This document shows, piece after piece, positions 37,301 to 49,800 of a stretch of 64,000 nt of DNA. How positions within the stretch are numbered: the stretch's first letter is position 1; every line of letters begins with the position of its first letter. Both the position numbers and the translations under genes were made by a program. Below the pieces are notes generated by a model. It was not told where the DNA came from, ran no database searches, and saw only the letters and a list, made by a program, of their open reading frames with translations. The DNA is from Climacium dendroides (taxonomy: Eukaryota > Streptophyta > Bryopsida > Hypnales > Climaciaceae): contig OX467082.1 of the NCBI GenBank assembly GCA_950106755.1, positions 6,758,001-6,822,000 on the forward strand. The letters are read 5' to 3'.

Positions 37301-39581
37301 CTCTGCGATTGCTCTCTTCACTTCTTTTAAGTAAAACTTGTCGTCCTCTCTTAGAGCCTTCCGTTGGTTCACAGAGTCAGGAGTTCTTGACTTACTTGAA
37401 ATTTCCAAATGTCCATGCGAATGGACATTTGATGGCGACGTTGGGGCATCACTTGCTTGGCTCTGCCTCTGTGACAGTTCACTTCGTTCGGCACTGTCCG
37501 CGACATGACCTTCAAATGGTAACTCAGAAGTTTCACCTGACATTGGCGGCGGCGACCTCACCAGCTGCAACGGCTAAGGAACTGCCTTTCCTTTGTTTCT
37601 TGAAGGGTCCACATCAGAAAATGCCTTCTTATTACCGAGAATGTCTACGTCAGCTCCCATACATTTCATAAACTCATCTTCCGTTCTTTCTTGGCCACTA
37701 CAGAATAGTGGAACTGCATTGGTTGTCCCTCCCTTAGTTGAAGAAGGGTGTGCTTCTCGAAATTGCTCTGCACGAGCAACCTGCTGCTGCCTCTCGAGGA
37801 TATCAATCATGCTTTGACGCATGTTCTGCAACACCAACCATCTATCGTTTTCAGTGGCCCACTTTCCGTTTGTTTCTTGGGAGAACATGAAGTTGTCCCA
37901 ACCAGGAGGTACACTTTGAGATGCAGACATTAACAATGCAGACGACATAGGATTCAACATTCCTGCCGCAAATGATGGATACATCGAAGTTCCATACAAC
38001 TGTTGCATAGGGTGCACTCCCGAACCATACCTTGGTACATAATTCGGCCACGCACCCTGATGTCCAAGTGAAATCTGTGACAGAGACGGACATTGGCACT
38101 ATAACAAAACATGGTAAAAAAAAACCGCGCAGGAACTTCCAAAGTGGTTTTTTTTACACGTTTTTGTGCGCAGTTTTCTTTGCGCGTTGCGCGTAGTGGA
38201 CAGCCAACTTTGGCAGCAATTTCCCACTGCAATTTTTGGAATTTTGGGGCGTGTAATATACCATTGGAAAGGTCTTTTAAATAACTTTCCAATGGTATAT
38301 TACACGCCCCAAAATTCCAAAATTTGCAATGGGAAAATGCTGACAAACTTGGTTGTCTACTACGCGCAACGCGCAAAGAAATCTGCGCACAAAAACGTGT
38401 TAAAAAAAACCACTTTGGAAGTTCCTGCGCGGTTTTTTTTTACCATGTTTTGTTATAGTGTGGTTGACCTGCATCACCAACATTTGTAGAACTGTCACAT
38501 CAAAATCTCAAGTACACTACTCTTCACATCCCGCGTGTCTACTACTAACTTCCTCTCTCATATGTTTCCATTCCGTGGTTAGCCCATTCATATCAAAAAC
38601 TCTTGTTCGACCCGTCGGGATTATTTTATTTTTGGTTCAATCTTTCAGTTTCCATGGACACTTCCACGACTCAATTTATTTTTTCTCCCAGCCGATATTT
38701 CACAACCTTCATGTACTCTCCTCAAAATATGGACTCATATTCCTCTCATCACAGACGGAACTGTGGTCTCGACCAATAAACAGGTAAACATGCGGTGTCT
38801 CATTTCCTTTCATTGCTTGGACAACTACCATACTTGAGGAAACCTCTAAACTCGCAAACGTTATTTCTATTTCACTCCTTATCAAAACGGATCACAGAAT
38901 ACCTCCAAGTTCATTATTCATCCGGTAACATTATTAATCTATTCTGATAATTCAAGGCCACAACAACCCACCTCCTGCATTGACTTACGGAAATGCAAAG
39001 CCACAAATGAACTACACAAAATGTCGCCGTCACTTAAATCATATAGCAATCACTGTATACCACTTCTCATTCATAAAAATGAAGGCTCGGCATTCATGAG
39101 TCACCTACACGTTATTTAATTGAGGCGGTCGCATCGGCACCTGAGACACTTCCTGCGAAACAACAAACACTAAGCAGTTAACATTTTCTTGTCTTCCACA
39201 CAACTTCCCTCACAATTTTCCTTCCATTTTCTTCAATTGCTTAGGTCGACATCATTTAAACAACTTCGTGATTTTACTTACTGTAAATACACACTAACTT
39301 ACCACAGGTGGAATGGCAGAGCTTGCCTGTGCCGAAACAAACGTTGGCTAAACCTATAAAATTAATATACATCATTTATTAGGAAAGCATGAAGTGACGC
39401 TAACATTTCCGAAATTTCATTCCAGTCACATTTCGTTAAGAAAACCCTTCATACATTCTATATTGTGTCTTACCTGCACGTTCAACGGAAGCTGAGAGCC
39501 GCTGCAATCTTCAGAGAAGAATTGCGTACTTTTGATGACCTCGTCGTCAACAGTATTTACGGACTCTACGTGACTGTCCAT
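34304..39581 (-). pseudogene. TNPA-like gene (Ptta/En/Spm Transposase_24 and TNP1-type domains)
   Basis: The accessory protein of CACTA elements binds subterminal repeats. Exons read: 39581-39474 (ATG start, donor CAG/GTAAGA), 39347-39303, 39152-39105, then from 38468 to about 37200 (interrupted by a MITE at 38097-38460), 37165-36893, about 36345-36245, about 36117-35720, 35700-34870 (acidic and basic linker), and about 34880-34304. The 37165-36893 exon resembles Transposase_24 (SRAQYRQFW, WLQLVEKWKS). The last exon resembles the TNP1 domain (RVWILHPKHVGKVVAEGH, then an APIMW-type end). Defects: the MITE in an exon, an in-frame TAG at 37574-37576, and a TAG at the end of exon 3. Junctions in the 36.4-34.8 kb part are uncertain. 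Confidence 0.7.
38097..38460. mobile_element. Palindromic CACTA MITE, subfamily A (364 bp), inside the TNPA-like gene
   Basis: Ends as in the giant element, near-perfect inverted halves, flanked by TGG. It is the inverted-orientation sister of 27395-27759. It lies 8 nt into a coding exon of the TNPA-like gene. Removing it with one target copy restores a frame that is open for the next 172 codons. Confidence 0.95.
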
Positions 39582-39942
39582 GTTTCTTCAGACGGATTTG
39601 AAAGTACAAAGGAAATTCACTTACAACAAACGAAACGTGCAACCCAATCTCTCCTATTCACATGCACGACCACTCATGCATTACGAATACCTCTCTTTCC
39701 CTCAACGAACTCCATCCACAACTGTATACATGAGCATCAATAATGCGTGGTTGAAGACACCTGAACCCACATCCAACCTCCGTCCACATAGTCAGGCGCA
39801 TATTCCGGATCTCCGTCGCCATGTGCCTATACAGTCCATGCCCTCACGTTCCACCTCCCCTAACACAGACAACTTTACTTCTAAATAAGAAAGAGGCCAT
39901 TCAATGCTGCCGCAATTTCCACTGTCAGCGAAAATGTCGTAC

Positions 39943-42900
39943 CTAACTTCCCATCAACAACATCTCCACCTCAAAAAGATTTAACCCTTCATTTTCTACA
40001 TGAGTGACTACTCGACGCACAAAACCAAAGCCACGTCTCCATTCCAAAAAGAGATCTCCACGAAGCACCTTCCGTAGTCTGAAGTCACGGAAACTGGCAC
40101 TGACCTGAATTTGTAAAACACTTCCGCCAAGCCATGGATGAGTAATGCTTGTCAAGTGTTACCCGAGTCTGCAAGTTCCTCTGCGGAAAAAACTCAAGTA
40201 CAGAAATTACGAGTACCTACCGAAAACTATATCTTAGCCCACAAAACTCCTCACACTTTCAACGAATTCATCTTTGTTGCCAATGTCACTCTACAATTGT
40301 AGTGAAACAGTACTAACAGTAAATTGTTCCTGTTCCACTGTAAACTACTTAATTGAATATTACTTTTCATCCACTTCATTGTCACTTATCCTCGAAGAGG
40401 AAAAACCAGTTATTTTTCACATTGCCTCTGTTTGTTTCCCCATAACTCTACTAATCAAACTTACATGAGACAACAACTTCTAAATTTTTCACGTGGAAAG
40501 AAAAACTGAAATGCACAAACTTGTTAGTACGAGGAAAAATATGAGAGTGTTTCCCATTCTCTCATTTTCCATGAAATTCCAAAAAGACATTCAACAATAC
40601 AAGAGTACAGGACAGGTTGATTTCGCCCGTCATTTCGTACCGTTCCATGGGTATATGCAAAAAAAACTTGATTCTGTATACCACATATTATATTGATGAA
40701 TTTTGTAATTATTCCTAAGAATGTTCTTAAATTATTGAAATACATACACTTGTCACTGAAGAATTTGCATATATGAAGTCTGTGCTGGGTCAATTACTTT
40801 CATTCATTTCTTAAAAACATCAAGAAAATCACGATAAAAAAAATTCTTCTCTATACACTGAAGTCATACCAAAACTTAAAGAAGTACAGACCAAGCACTC
40901 CTGCAGGTGCTCATGGAATCCTACCTCGTATACTTTACATTGTATGCTGCTTTAGGGCTTCCAACATTCCCAGCATGTTAGTAATTGTTTCCTACCGTGC
41001 GGTTGTACATCATAACTACTGTTCATACATTTCTATGAGCACAACTTCTAGAACAGGTCCACTCTTCTTTCTTCAACACTAATAACTAAGTAGTAACAGA
41101 TAAGAAATTTGAAGAATCCTCATACTCCGTCTCCACAGTCATCTACTAGTAACATCGCTACCCTCACACTTCCTCATTACAAACACAAACAAATTTTGTC
41201 TACACTATGATATCTAGAGAATAGAGCCACTTACTTCACAAAATAGTGAAGTGAACACTTGGTCACATTCGTCCTCCCTCTTCACAGTGTTCTTGTCCAT
41301 GACTTTGACGTGGGCAAGAGTCTTTCCTACGATTTCGCCAAGTCTTTTCCTTTTCTTACCCGCTCATTGCGGCGGATCCTCTGTCGACGTCCTCTACCTC
41401 CACTGAATACTACCGAGGACTCCACAAGACGGTCCAACTTCGATCCCATTCTCTTCAACTTCATTCGCATTTCATCGAAGATATTCATGCTCTGAATTTT
41501 CAGAGTCAGGGACTGCCTGTACAGGCCTTCGGTTCCATGCTCGTCCTCCTATTAGCACAAACAGGTACTTCACTTCAACGAAAATGTGTAAGGTGTTTTC
41601 ACATATTGAGGTCTCCATTCCAGCATTCCAAATCTCAATTATTGTTTACAAGATTTATCTCCATAATCTAAAAATAGTTAGTAGAAGACATAGACGTCTG
41701 ACCCGCACGTATGCTACAACAAATATTTGACTTACATTAATTAGAGAACGTTATTCTTTGGAGGCTACTTGACTATTTCAGTCAGAACTTGAAGAAGTAT
41801 TATGAACTTTAACTTTTTCTCATAATGAATTGCATTTTCTCTTTCTCTAATACAATTTGCCCAAATTCGGTGTCCAATGTAGAGAAAAAGGGCTCTCCCT
41901 CCTTCACATCGACTAGTTGTAGTAGCAACCGGCCATTCTCAGACGCTGATAGAAGCTTCACATCATCGAATTCTTCCATTAGAGCTCTGCATTTTCCATT
42001 TCAAATAATCAAATTTGCATATACCATGTACTCTAACTCACGATTCCTAAACGTCACCTCTGTTTCATAGTGAGGTACTATTGAACACATCTCAAATTCT
42101 GTGAAAATTTCTGCACCTAATCCCTTTCACAGACATCATGAATACATTCACCCGGGCCACACTACTTTTTAACACGTAAAGGCCTTCCATACTCAATCGA
42201 CTTGTCACCATCTACCTTCGACAAACCATCCACTCATCCTATGAATTACAAGATTCACCCCTAAACAAGGGGCAATCGTTTCTGTTATTCAAATTCTGTT
42301 TCACAAACTCTTGTCCTAAAGGTAAAACAACTCTCTCATTGATATCATGTGATACCATATACAGGAATCCAAAACTTTAAAAAATGCACAACTGAGACGA
42401 AGCAAAGATGTTTCATACGACCTTCACATTCTTCAGTGCAATGAACATTCTGTGTAGGACTTCAAATATACCATATGCACATCACACACTAATGCACGAA
42501 GCGACACGTCACTTTTCTACAGAAATGGCAGAACATACCGCAGATTCTTTCAGTTCGCGCCATGCTGCACCTCACCGTACTCCTCCATCATCGCCCACAC
42601 CTCTCTAACTTTTCCATCAAAAGAAGGTCCCCACTTCACATGCTCTTCTCCATGCAATAGTGCAACGACACGCCCTGATACACAAAAAACCTAACTCACG
42701 ACTACACTTTGCATAAGTTCAGCAGATTTAGAGCTATCCAGAACAACATCTACTTAGCCAGTCCACTCTAATCTGCAATGAGGGTCTTCAACCATTGCAA
42801 TGAAATTTTATTCTCCAACTTCCCCTTCCTTCCATAAATGACAAAAAAAAATGAAAAATACTACAGAGATTGTGTCGCTGTATTCCCACCCATTTTGCTT

Positions 42901-43442
42901 GACAAAAACTATCTTCTCGACAGTCTGCAATGCGAATAACTTCCAAAGCAGTAAAGCTTATAGCCTTCCCAGAAGTCGCCGGACCTTGTACGCCGAAATC
43001 AGTTCAGAACAACAAGTTAACAATTTTCCCATGTGAACAACATAGTTCTCTGACCTTGAACAGAAGCTGTACAGTGCTCTAGTGCTCCAATTAGTAAGGC
43101 ACACTGTCACCATAATTTAGACAAAGAACACAGAAATACCTGAATTGCTCTTCGTCCAATACTTCTTTCCCCCTATTCGTCAAAATTCTCCTCTTACCGC
43201 TTACCGCCTCCTTGCTGTTTTGACGCAATGCTACTGCCTCTGCAATAAAAAACGTTTTCTCATTGCAAAAAAAAAGAGCACTTCACAGGTGGAACCTCCA
43301 CTACACCGTATTTACCTAAAACATTTCCAAAATAAACCTCACGGTGGGAAGAAACACAGAGGGTGTTCCCACCGCAGTGCAAACTCAAAAGATAGGGTCA
43401 TGGACGATGTTACTCACCTACCGAGAGGACAGACTTATCCAT
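39943..43442 (-). CDS. Unrecognised multi-exon gene carried by the giant CACTA
   Basis: A chain of exons with good splice sites and matching phases on the minus strand: 43442-43418 (ATG), 43239-43140 (KEAVSGKRRILTNRGKEVL), about 42995-42862 (EVIRIADCREDSFCQAKWVG), 42674-42576 (ALLHGEEHVKWGPSFDG), a block near 42036-41770 (LLSASENGRLLLLQL), 41491-41360 (MKLKRMGSKLDRLVESS, coiled-coil-like), 41321-41235 (ending in donor GAA/GTAAGT), and a last block about 40150-39943 ending in TAG. Three phase joins are exact, and the join at the LLSAS block is unresolved. I do not recognise the protein. It lies just upstream of the TNPA-like gene on the same strand. A diverged TNPA relative is possible. Confidence 0.45.
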
Positions 43443-43791
43443 TGTTTGAGAGGAGACGTCTCACACATTCACAGAAGAACGTCCATGACCTCTAAGCCCG
43501 ACTTCCAACAAGTTCACTCTCACAAACATTCCTTATGACTTTCAGGAGACTCTTGGTGCCCACTAGTCGTCACATATGTCTCCACGCTTCCTCGGGCGTC
43601 TAAAAAGTGCATGAAGCAATCCCACCCTCAGTCCAAAAACTTGTTCTAGCACCTTCCTAAACTTTTGTTTCCCTTAGTTTTCCACGCCGCACCCACAATA
43701 TTACGGTATACAATGCTCAGCGTAACGCCTTTTCCCAGCAAGAACAAGGATGTGGCACTAACATTACTATGAGAAATTGGTGAAGCTTTTG

Positions 43792-43800
43792 AAACCCTAA
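43792..43800 (-). promoter_or_regulatory. Telo-box upstream of the 39.9-43.4 kb gene
   Basis: The minus strand reads TTAGGGTTT about 350 bp before the ATG at 43442. Its position and orientation fit a promoter element for the minus-strand gene. Confidence 0.35.
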
Positions 43801-43809
43801 AACCGTAAC

Positions 43810-46101
43810 GGACTTCACTGTTTGATCCACTGCCTACAAGACGTCTGACGCTCAGTTGAAGAAGTCTACGAACCATACCAATTCAAACTAGACATGTTAG
43901 AAATGTCATAGGAAAAGAAAACAACACAATATCACTTGTACAGTGATAGATTATAATGTTTAACCGAGTGTTAAAAGTACAGAATACTTTCAACCCTGTT
44001 TTCAAAATATGAATTAAAAAAAAAGGTGACCAAAAACATATGAGGTTAAAGAGCCTAACTTGTATAACTAGAAACAAATTATGATATGACTTAAAATATA
44101 TTCTATTAGTTTTTAAAATACATTTTCAATGTCATTTTTGATAAAATATCTACAAGTATTTCAGAACATTTTCCAAGAGTTCTCCACAATATAGGAAGTC
44201 AAGATTGTAATGGGTATCGTTGCACAAAATCTGCTATAGAAAAATCACTAAAAATTGGTTTCAACAAGGCATTTTCAAACTAAAATTAGACTTCACATAG
44301 TACCGTTTGAGAACATTAAAATTCTGAAAATAGAAACTTCATTGAGTTCTGTTTGACTTCAAAGTTTTCCGAAGACAAGATTCTAGTGCCTCTGGTTTTG
44401 AAGGGTTCATAAAATACTACAGATCGTTGAATGTGGTAACTGTAGTAATCTCAATACACAAATTATTGCATTTCAATTACATCTTCAACGTATTAATTCT
44501 TTAGAAATTACTTAAAACTTGCACGTTTTCCTAACTAATAACATTTTTAAATAATAGAAATGAACTTGTTCCTATTTGAAGCTTTTTCTTTCAAACTTCT
44601 AATAGAAGTCCTAAATGTAAACATTTTTACACTACAGCTACACTTAAAACCTCCACATTTGTATGAAAGAAAGTCCTCCTAATTAATTTAGGCACGTGAA
44701 GTACATGTTTGGGAATTTCCAAATTATATGGAATCCTAAAACATGTATGAAAAAAGGAATAAGTACAAAGAAGTAGAGAATGATTCAAAATACTAAATTG
44801 CTTACAATTTCAACATGTAATTGAAAAAGGTCAATCCCTGCGGTTCTAATGTTGTAATAAACAAAGTACATTCTATTTTTAAAAAAAATTCCCTCAAATG
44901 TTGCAAAATGAGTTAAATAAACGGCTTCACTATTCATTTCATTCCAAAAAGAATCTATAATTGCCTACAAACTCGAACTCCCTATAACTTTCATTTCACT
45001 ATTCATAATGTTATGATTCCAAACTTTCTTAAAAATGGATTTTAAATTCAAATTTTGATTAACATAATGTACAAGGACTACCCAATTACGGAAGTAAACT
45101 AAATATCACATGATAATGTTTCAACCATTTGATCCAAAGTGATCACAATAATTAAGCCTTCAAGAAGAAGTTTGTTCTGTGGTTGTTTAAAAATGGAAAA
45201 GAATAAAACTTAAAGATTTCATTTGTAATGAGCAGTCCCGAATTTCTATGTTGTTGAAAAACTTAACTTAGTCCCTTTGTGGTATGATCTTCAAATGTCC
45301 CCTTATCTTAAACCGTCTAATACTTAACAATTTTGTGTAGAATTAAAATTCCGTGTTCTTTTTAAGAAGAATTCAAATTCTGTTTTATATTTCAATCTAT
45401 GAATAGTTTACATTTGAGGAGGTGGTCACTTTGAGCCTTGTAAATAATTCTTTCTAAACTGAAGTATACCAGTCTCCAATCGGAATGGTTAAAAAGTTGA
45501 ATTCACGTGAAATGAGTTGAAAAAAAATTGTGGTCTTAGTGTATTAGAACGATACGGTGGTGTACAGCAGAAGCCCGAACATTTAGGGAATCTTAGCTTT
45601 CAGGGTTTAGATTTTTTAGTGTTATTCATTATTAAACATAACAAGGAAGCAGATCCTGAACTGTGAATGTAGTCTTCAATGTGAACATACAAGGCGAACA
45701 ACAATACATGGAGTTCCTCATTGAAATGCACTGCCTTAAAGGAAAAATATGTCAGCCAAACAATTGCAGTGCGAGTTCACTGCTGATGAACACTTCAAAT
45801 GAAGCGAACGATTTAAATGTCTACGTCCTTCTGTCTACTAGAAGCGCTTTAGCATTCAAAAGAAATTGCAATTTACAGGGAAAGTACGAGAACTTCGCAA
45901 CTGAGGAGAAACTGTATTCAGTCACGGAGCAACTTAGAACATTGCCGAAAACATGTACAGACCAAAGAAAATGCCGCTTCCATGTACCCAAAAAATGTCC
46001 AACGCATTTCGCAGATGGACTCCATGTTCTGTACTTCACTATTGCGAGTGCATTCGTAGCATGCCAACCACCATAAGTGGAGTGCACCTGTGTTTGGGCT
46101 C
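43810..46101. other. AT-rich interior of the giant element, no gene seen
   Basis: Very AT-rich sequence with no exon-like blocks until about 45.7 kb. A plus-strand open frame at 45663-46076 overlaps the 3' flank of the B3 gene and has no recognisable motif. Confidence 0.5.
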
Positions 46102-46812
46102 TCAACTTTCCTCCATGTGTTCCACGACGAAGTGGTTCTGGGAAACGAGGGAGAACTTGATTTGCTGCCCTCTGCGGATCTGATGGAACTCGGCAAACTC
46201 CCTCCAGTCCGCTCCGAAAGCTGCATGAGGACTCCCACTTGTGTTCCATATTGTCACAGTGACGCTCCACAGGAGTTCTCCACCAACATAAGAGATTTGG
46301 GTGCGTTCTTTGAATTCTTCCGCATAGGCTTGAACAAAACTCACAGGAATACCCTAGCAGTAACAAACAAATAGTCAATTCTCTTTCGTTCACATCTTCA
46401 TATGTTCTTCATAGTGAACAGAAGAAGGTGATAGTGTCATTTTTCTGGAATTCATCTATGGGACTTTTAAAAACATTCAAGTCGCTAGCAGGTACGCATA
46501 TCAGAAGAAGCATCAAAGCAGATTCAAAGGAAGGAAAATGAACATATGCGAGAATAAGTGTTTGCACAATATCGTAGCGGAGTTTGAGTAAAAGGACACG
46601 CGCAGTGCCCATATATTGCAGAGGTGACTGTGGAGCTCCAACATTTCGGAAGAAACAACTACGCAGTGAACAGTTTCATGAGGTAAGCAAATGCCACAAG
46701 TTGAAGGAACTAACCATTGACTTTTCGCCATGACCTTCTCGAAGCTCTTGTCGGTGGAGTACGTACGCACTCCACTGAAGACCGTTGCCACAGCTACTCT
46801 CCGTCGCGGCAT
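46102..46812 (-). CDS. Stand-alone B3 DNA-binding-domain protein (REM-like)
   Basis: Two exons in phase: 46812-46711 and 46353-46102 (acceptor CTGCTAG), giving 117 residues. The protein is little more than one B3 domain: SFEKVMAKSQWL, GIPVSFVQAYAEEF, LLWSVTV, FGADWREFAEFHQI, RRGQQIKFSLVSQNHFVV. These are the B3 features in order: the F.KVM..S strand, the IP..F turn, W.V, W.EF, the G..ikF strand and hF.V. B3 proteins are plant transcription regulators that contact the DNA major groove. The frame is intact, unlike the transposase genes. The donor after TTA is inferred from phase and alignment. It could be captured host cargo or a working DNA-binding part of the element. Confidence 0.7.
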
Positions 46813-49800
46813 AGTCTCCGGCTTGTTTCGCTGGAAGGAAGAGAAGCAGACGTCACGTTGAGAGGAGCAGTCAGTGGAGGAAAGCGGAAGTGCAAGTGTT
46901 TCGCTGTGAGGAAAGAATGAGGACTATAGGCACAACGACAACTCACTGCACTACATGAAGTGCAAAGTGATGATTTCAGTCAGATTTACAGCATTAATTT
47001 AATGGATTTGGAAGTAATCATGACATGGCCATCATTTTTAAGAAAAAATATCGACTGGAGAAAACTCAGCGAAGATTTCGTTGTGCTCTTGAAGCTTCTT
47101 TTGTTTTCATATGAAATGATTCGCAAAATCCGAAGAGCGTAACAGAAAGATACGACACTTCAAAAGTGACTCGTTTCTAGGATGTCACATCTTCACTCTG
47201 CGAAGTGTAATATCATTCACAAGAGGAACTGCCAGACGTAGGGAGTATGTCGAAAAGCACGTTTGCCAACAATGTTTCTTCCATCAAAGAAACTATTTTG
47301 TAGAACAGGAGTGTGTTAAAGGGAGCTTGGCAGTTCCCGAAAATTATGTCTTCAACTTGGATCCGTAGTTAAAGGGAGTTTGAATCTCCGACTATCAACC
47401 CTCGGGGTTATACATTGAATTCCAAGATGTAGTCTCAGTCTTTAGTGTTGATGTCTTCAATATGTGGACGGACCAAAGGACCGTCAAGTCCTCCCCTTTT
47501 TTTTTCCCAACTTGCACATATGTTTTTCCATTTACTTTCAGTCATTCAGGTACTTGTTTTTTTCGTGAAATTTCAGTGGACATGTTGCACTATATTGTAT
47601 GACCAGTGAGACCTTCAGTTCTCGTGACATTGACTTGGGGATATGCACAGTTGCACACACACTACTAGAAAATTTCATATTTTTGTTGTTTTGGTCACGT
47701 TGATCCGGTCAAAATCTGACAGAAATCTGTTGAAATCAACAGATTTCTGTCAGATTTTGACCGGATCAACGTGACCAAAACAACAAAAATATGAAATTTT
47801 CTAGTAGTGACAATGTTGATGTCATCAGGATTTCCCGACACAGTGTAACATAAAAGTAGTTTGAACTCAATGGGGAATTCACACAATGTTTATAGTGTGA
47901 ATAGAGTTCTACAAAAGTAGGTTTCCATTCAACCGCGAAGGGAAAAAGATTCTCACTTACTATTATGGTGGAAAAATTGTTTTTCCCCAAACTGACGGAG
48001 TGTTTGCTGTCGTCATGCTTGTCCTGTCATTTTCCGAGCATGGAACATGTAGATGACGTCATAAGTTCTACTCAGAAATTTCCGTCCATGAGGTGAAATT
48101 GAACTCAGAAGCACAAGCGACAGTAGGAGCGAAAGGAAAAAATGCAAAGTTCGGAGCACCTTCACGAAAGATTGAAATCTCAGTAATGGTATGTACGTAC
48201 TCATTTTTTACCTCAAAGTATGGAACTTGAGGAAACGAACTTCAGCAATTGCATGTGGGTTTCGAAAAGTTAGCGGTCCCATATGTTCTAAACAAAATGA
48301 TGTCTGACAGAAGCCTTATCCTTATTCAAAGAATATGGACATAATGACGTATAATGTTTTGAAAAATATGGAAATATTTCAATGTTGGAATGCATTTGAT
48401 TTTGTAATTTTTAAAAAACTGTAATATTCAATAATTGTTTGAAGTTGCCTTATTAGTTCGCTAAAGAGTAAAAATGACATATTACACAATAACTTCTTGA
48501 CAATGTAGTCACAAGCTCAGAAAACCATTCAGCCTTCAAGGTATTCCTTGGGCAAATATTGTGTAAGAAATTGAAAGAAAAGGAATTAAAAATTCATTTG
48601 TATTGAGCTACCTTAAATTACTATGTTGAGAGAAAACGTTTCTTTCTGTTCTAGACATTAAATCCTATATGCCTTAGGGAAAGTAACTAAAGATTGAACT
48701 GCTATGTTATATTATTTTTGAAACTTTTGTACAATTTGGTTTAGTATTCAAAGAGAATGAGAAGCATCGTGCTTACAGTTGCAATTCAGCATGTTCACAT
48801 AACATTCTCTGGGATCCATAAAGAAATCACATCATACAAAAATAATATAACATCCATGTAATCATATGTGAATGTTACCCTCGAAAATTAAATTTCTATT
48901 TAAAATTTAAAATAATTCAGAATAGAATGTCTATCTCCTTCAAATTACGGAATAGCAAAAAGAACTGTAGGAATTAATGCAATGTCTAGCACTTTCTATG
49001 ATTAGGACTATTTTTTACCAATTTCAATTTTGGACATCTCAAACAAAAACTTCCATGCATTTTTTCCTCTTCATACATACGTACTAGACAGAATGCTTTT
49101 GCTACATTTGTATCTTGTTGACTTAATTTCATAAAACATTTGAAGAGCAAAAGAAGTTGTCCATATGATGCTTTCTTTTCCTCCCTTTCATCTTCCATCA
49201 TTATTGAGACACTTTAAACCCATTCTTTTCCATGAGAAGATGGTGTTGCACATGTAAACATTGGAATGTCTCCATATTTCAAACTTTGTCTTCGACATAG
49301 AGCTACAAATCTATAAGATTGCAATACCTCATAAGATAAAAATGTTAAGATATGAATTGTTTTCAATACATTACAAGACTAGGTTTCTTGACTGTGAACA
49401 TGTTTAACTAAAACTTTTAGGAACATAGAGTTTTGAGATTTACATGTTCTTAATGGAGAATTAATGTAAGAGTTCAGGAAAAGAATAAGAAATTGAAGAA
49501 ATTGAAATTTCATTCTTAGAAAATACTTAAGCAGAAGCAGGTAGAAGGTAGAAGGAAAATTAGAATATTTGACACGTTTTACATGGAATTAAAATGCATG
49601 AATCCAAATGGCGACATTGTTATGAAAAGCTAACTCAGCCATGCAAAGAAAATGGAGACGTTGAAAAAATTGCATTCATAAATGAATAATACAAGATATA
49701 TTTTTCAAATACATTATTGAGTTGTTTGAGAAATAGGAATGTCTATAGCTTTCTCATAACAAATCCAAATTCAATAATCAAAGATTCTTACATAGACAGA

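Noticed and set aside
45663..46076. Plus-strand open frame of 137 codons
   Set aside because: It lies antisense to the B3 gene's 3' flank and has no motif or splice support; the opposite strand explains the region better.
45821..46393. 190-codon minus-strand open frame over the B3 exon
   Set aside because: It is in a different frame from the B3 domain. The B3 frame has a domain match and an acceptor site, so this longer frame is a shadow.
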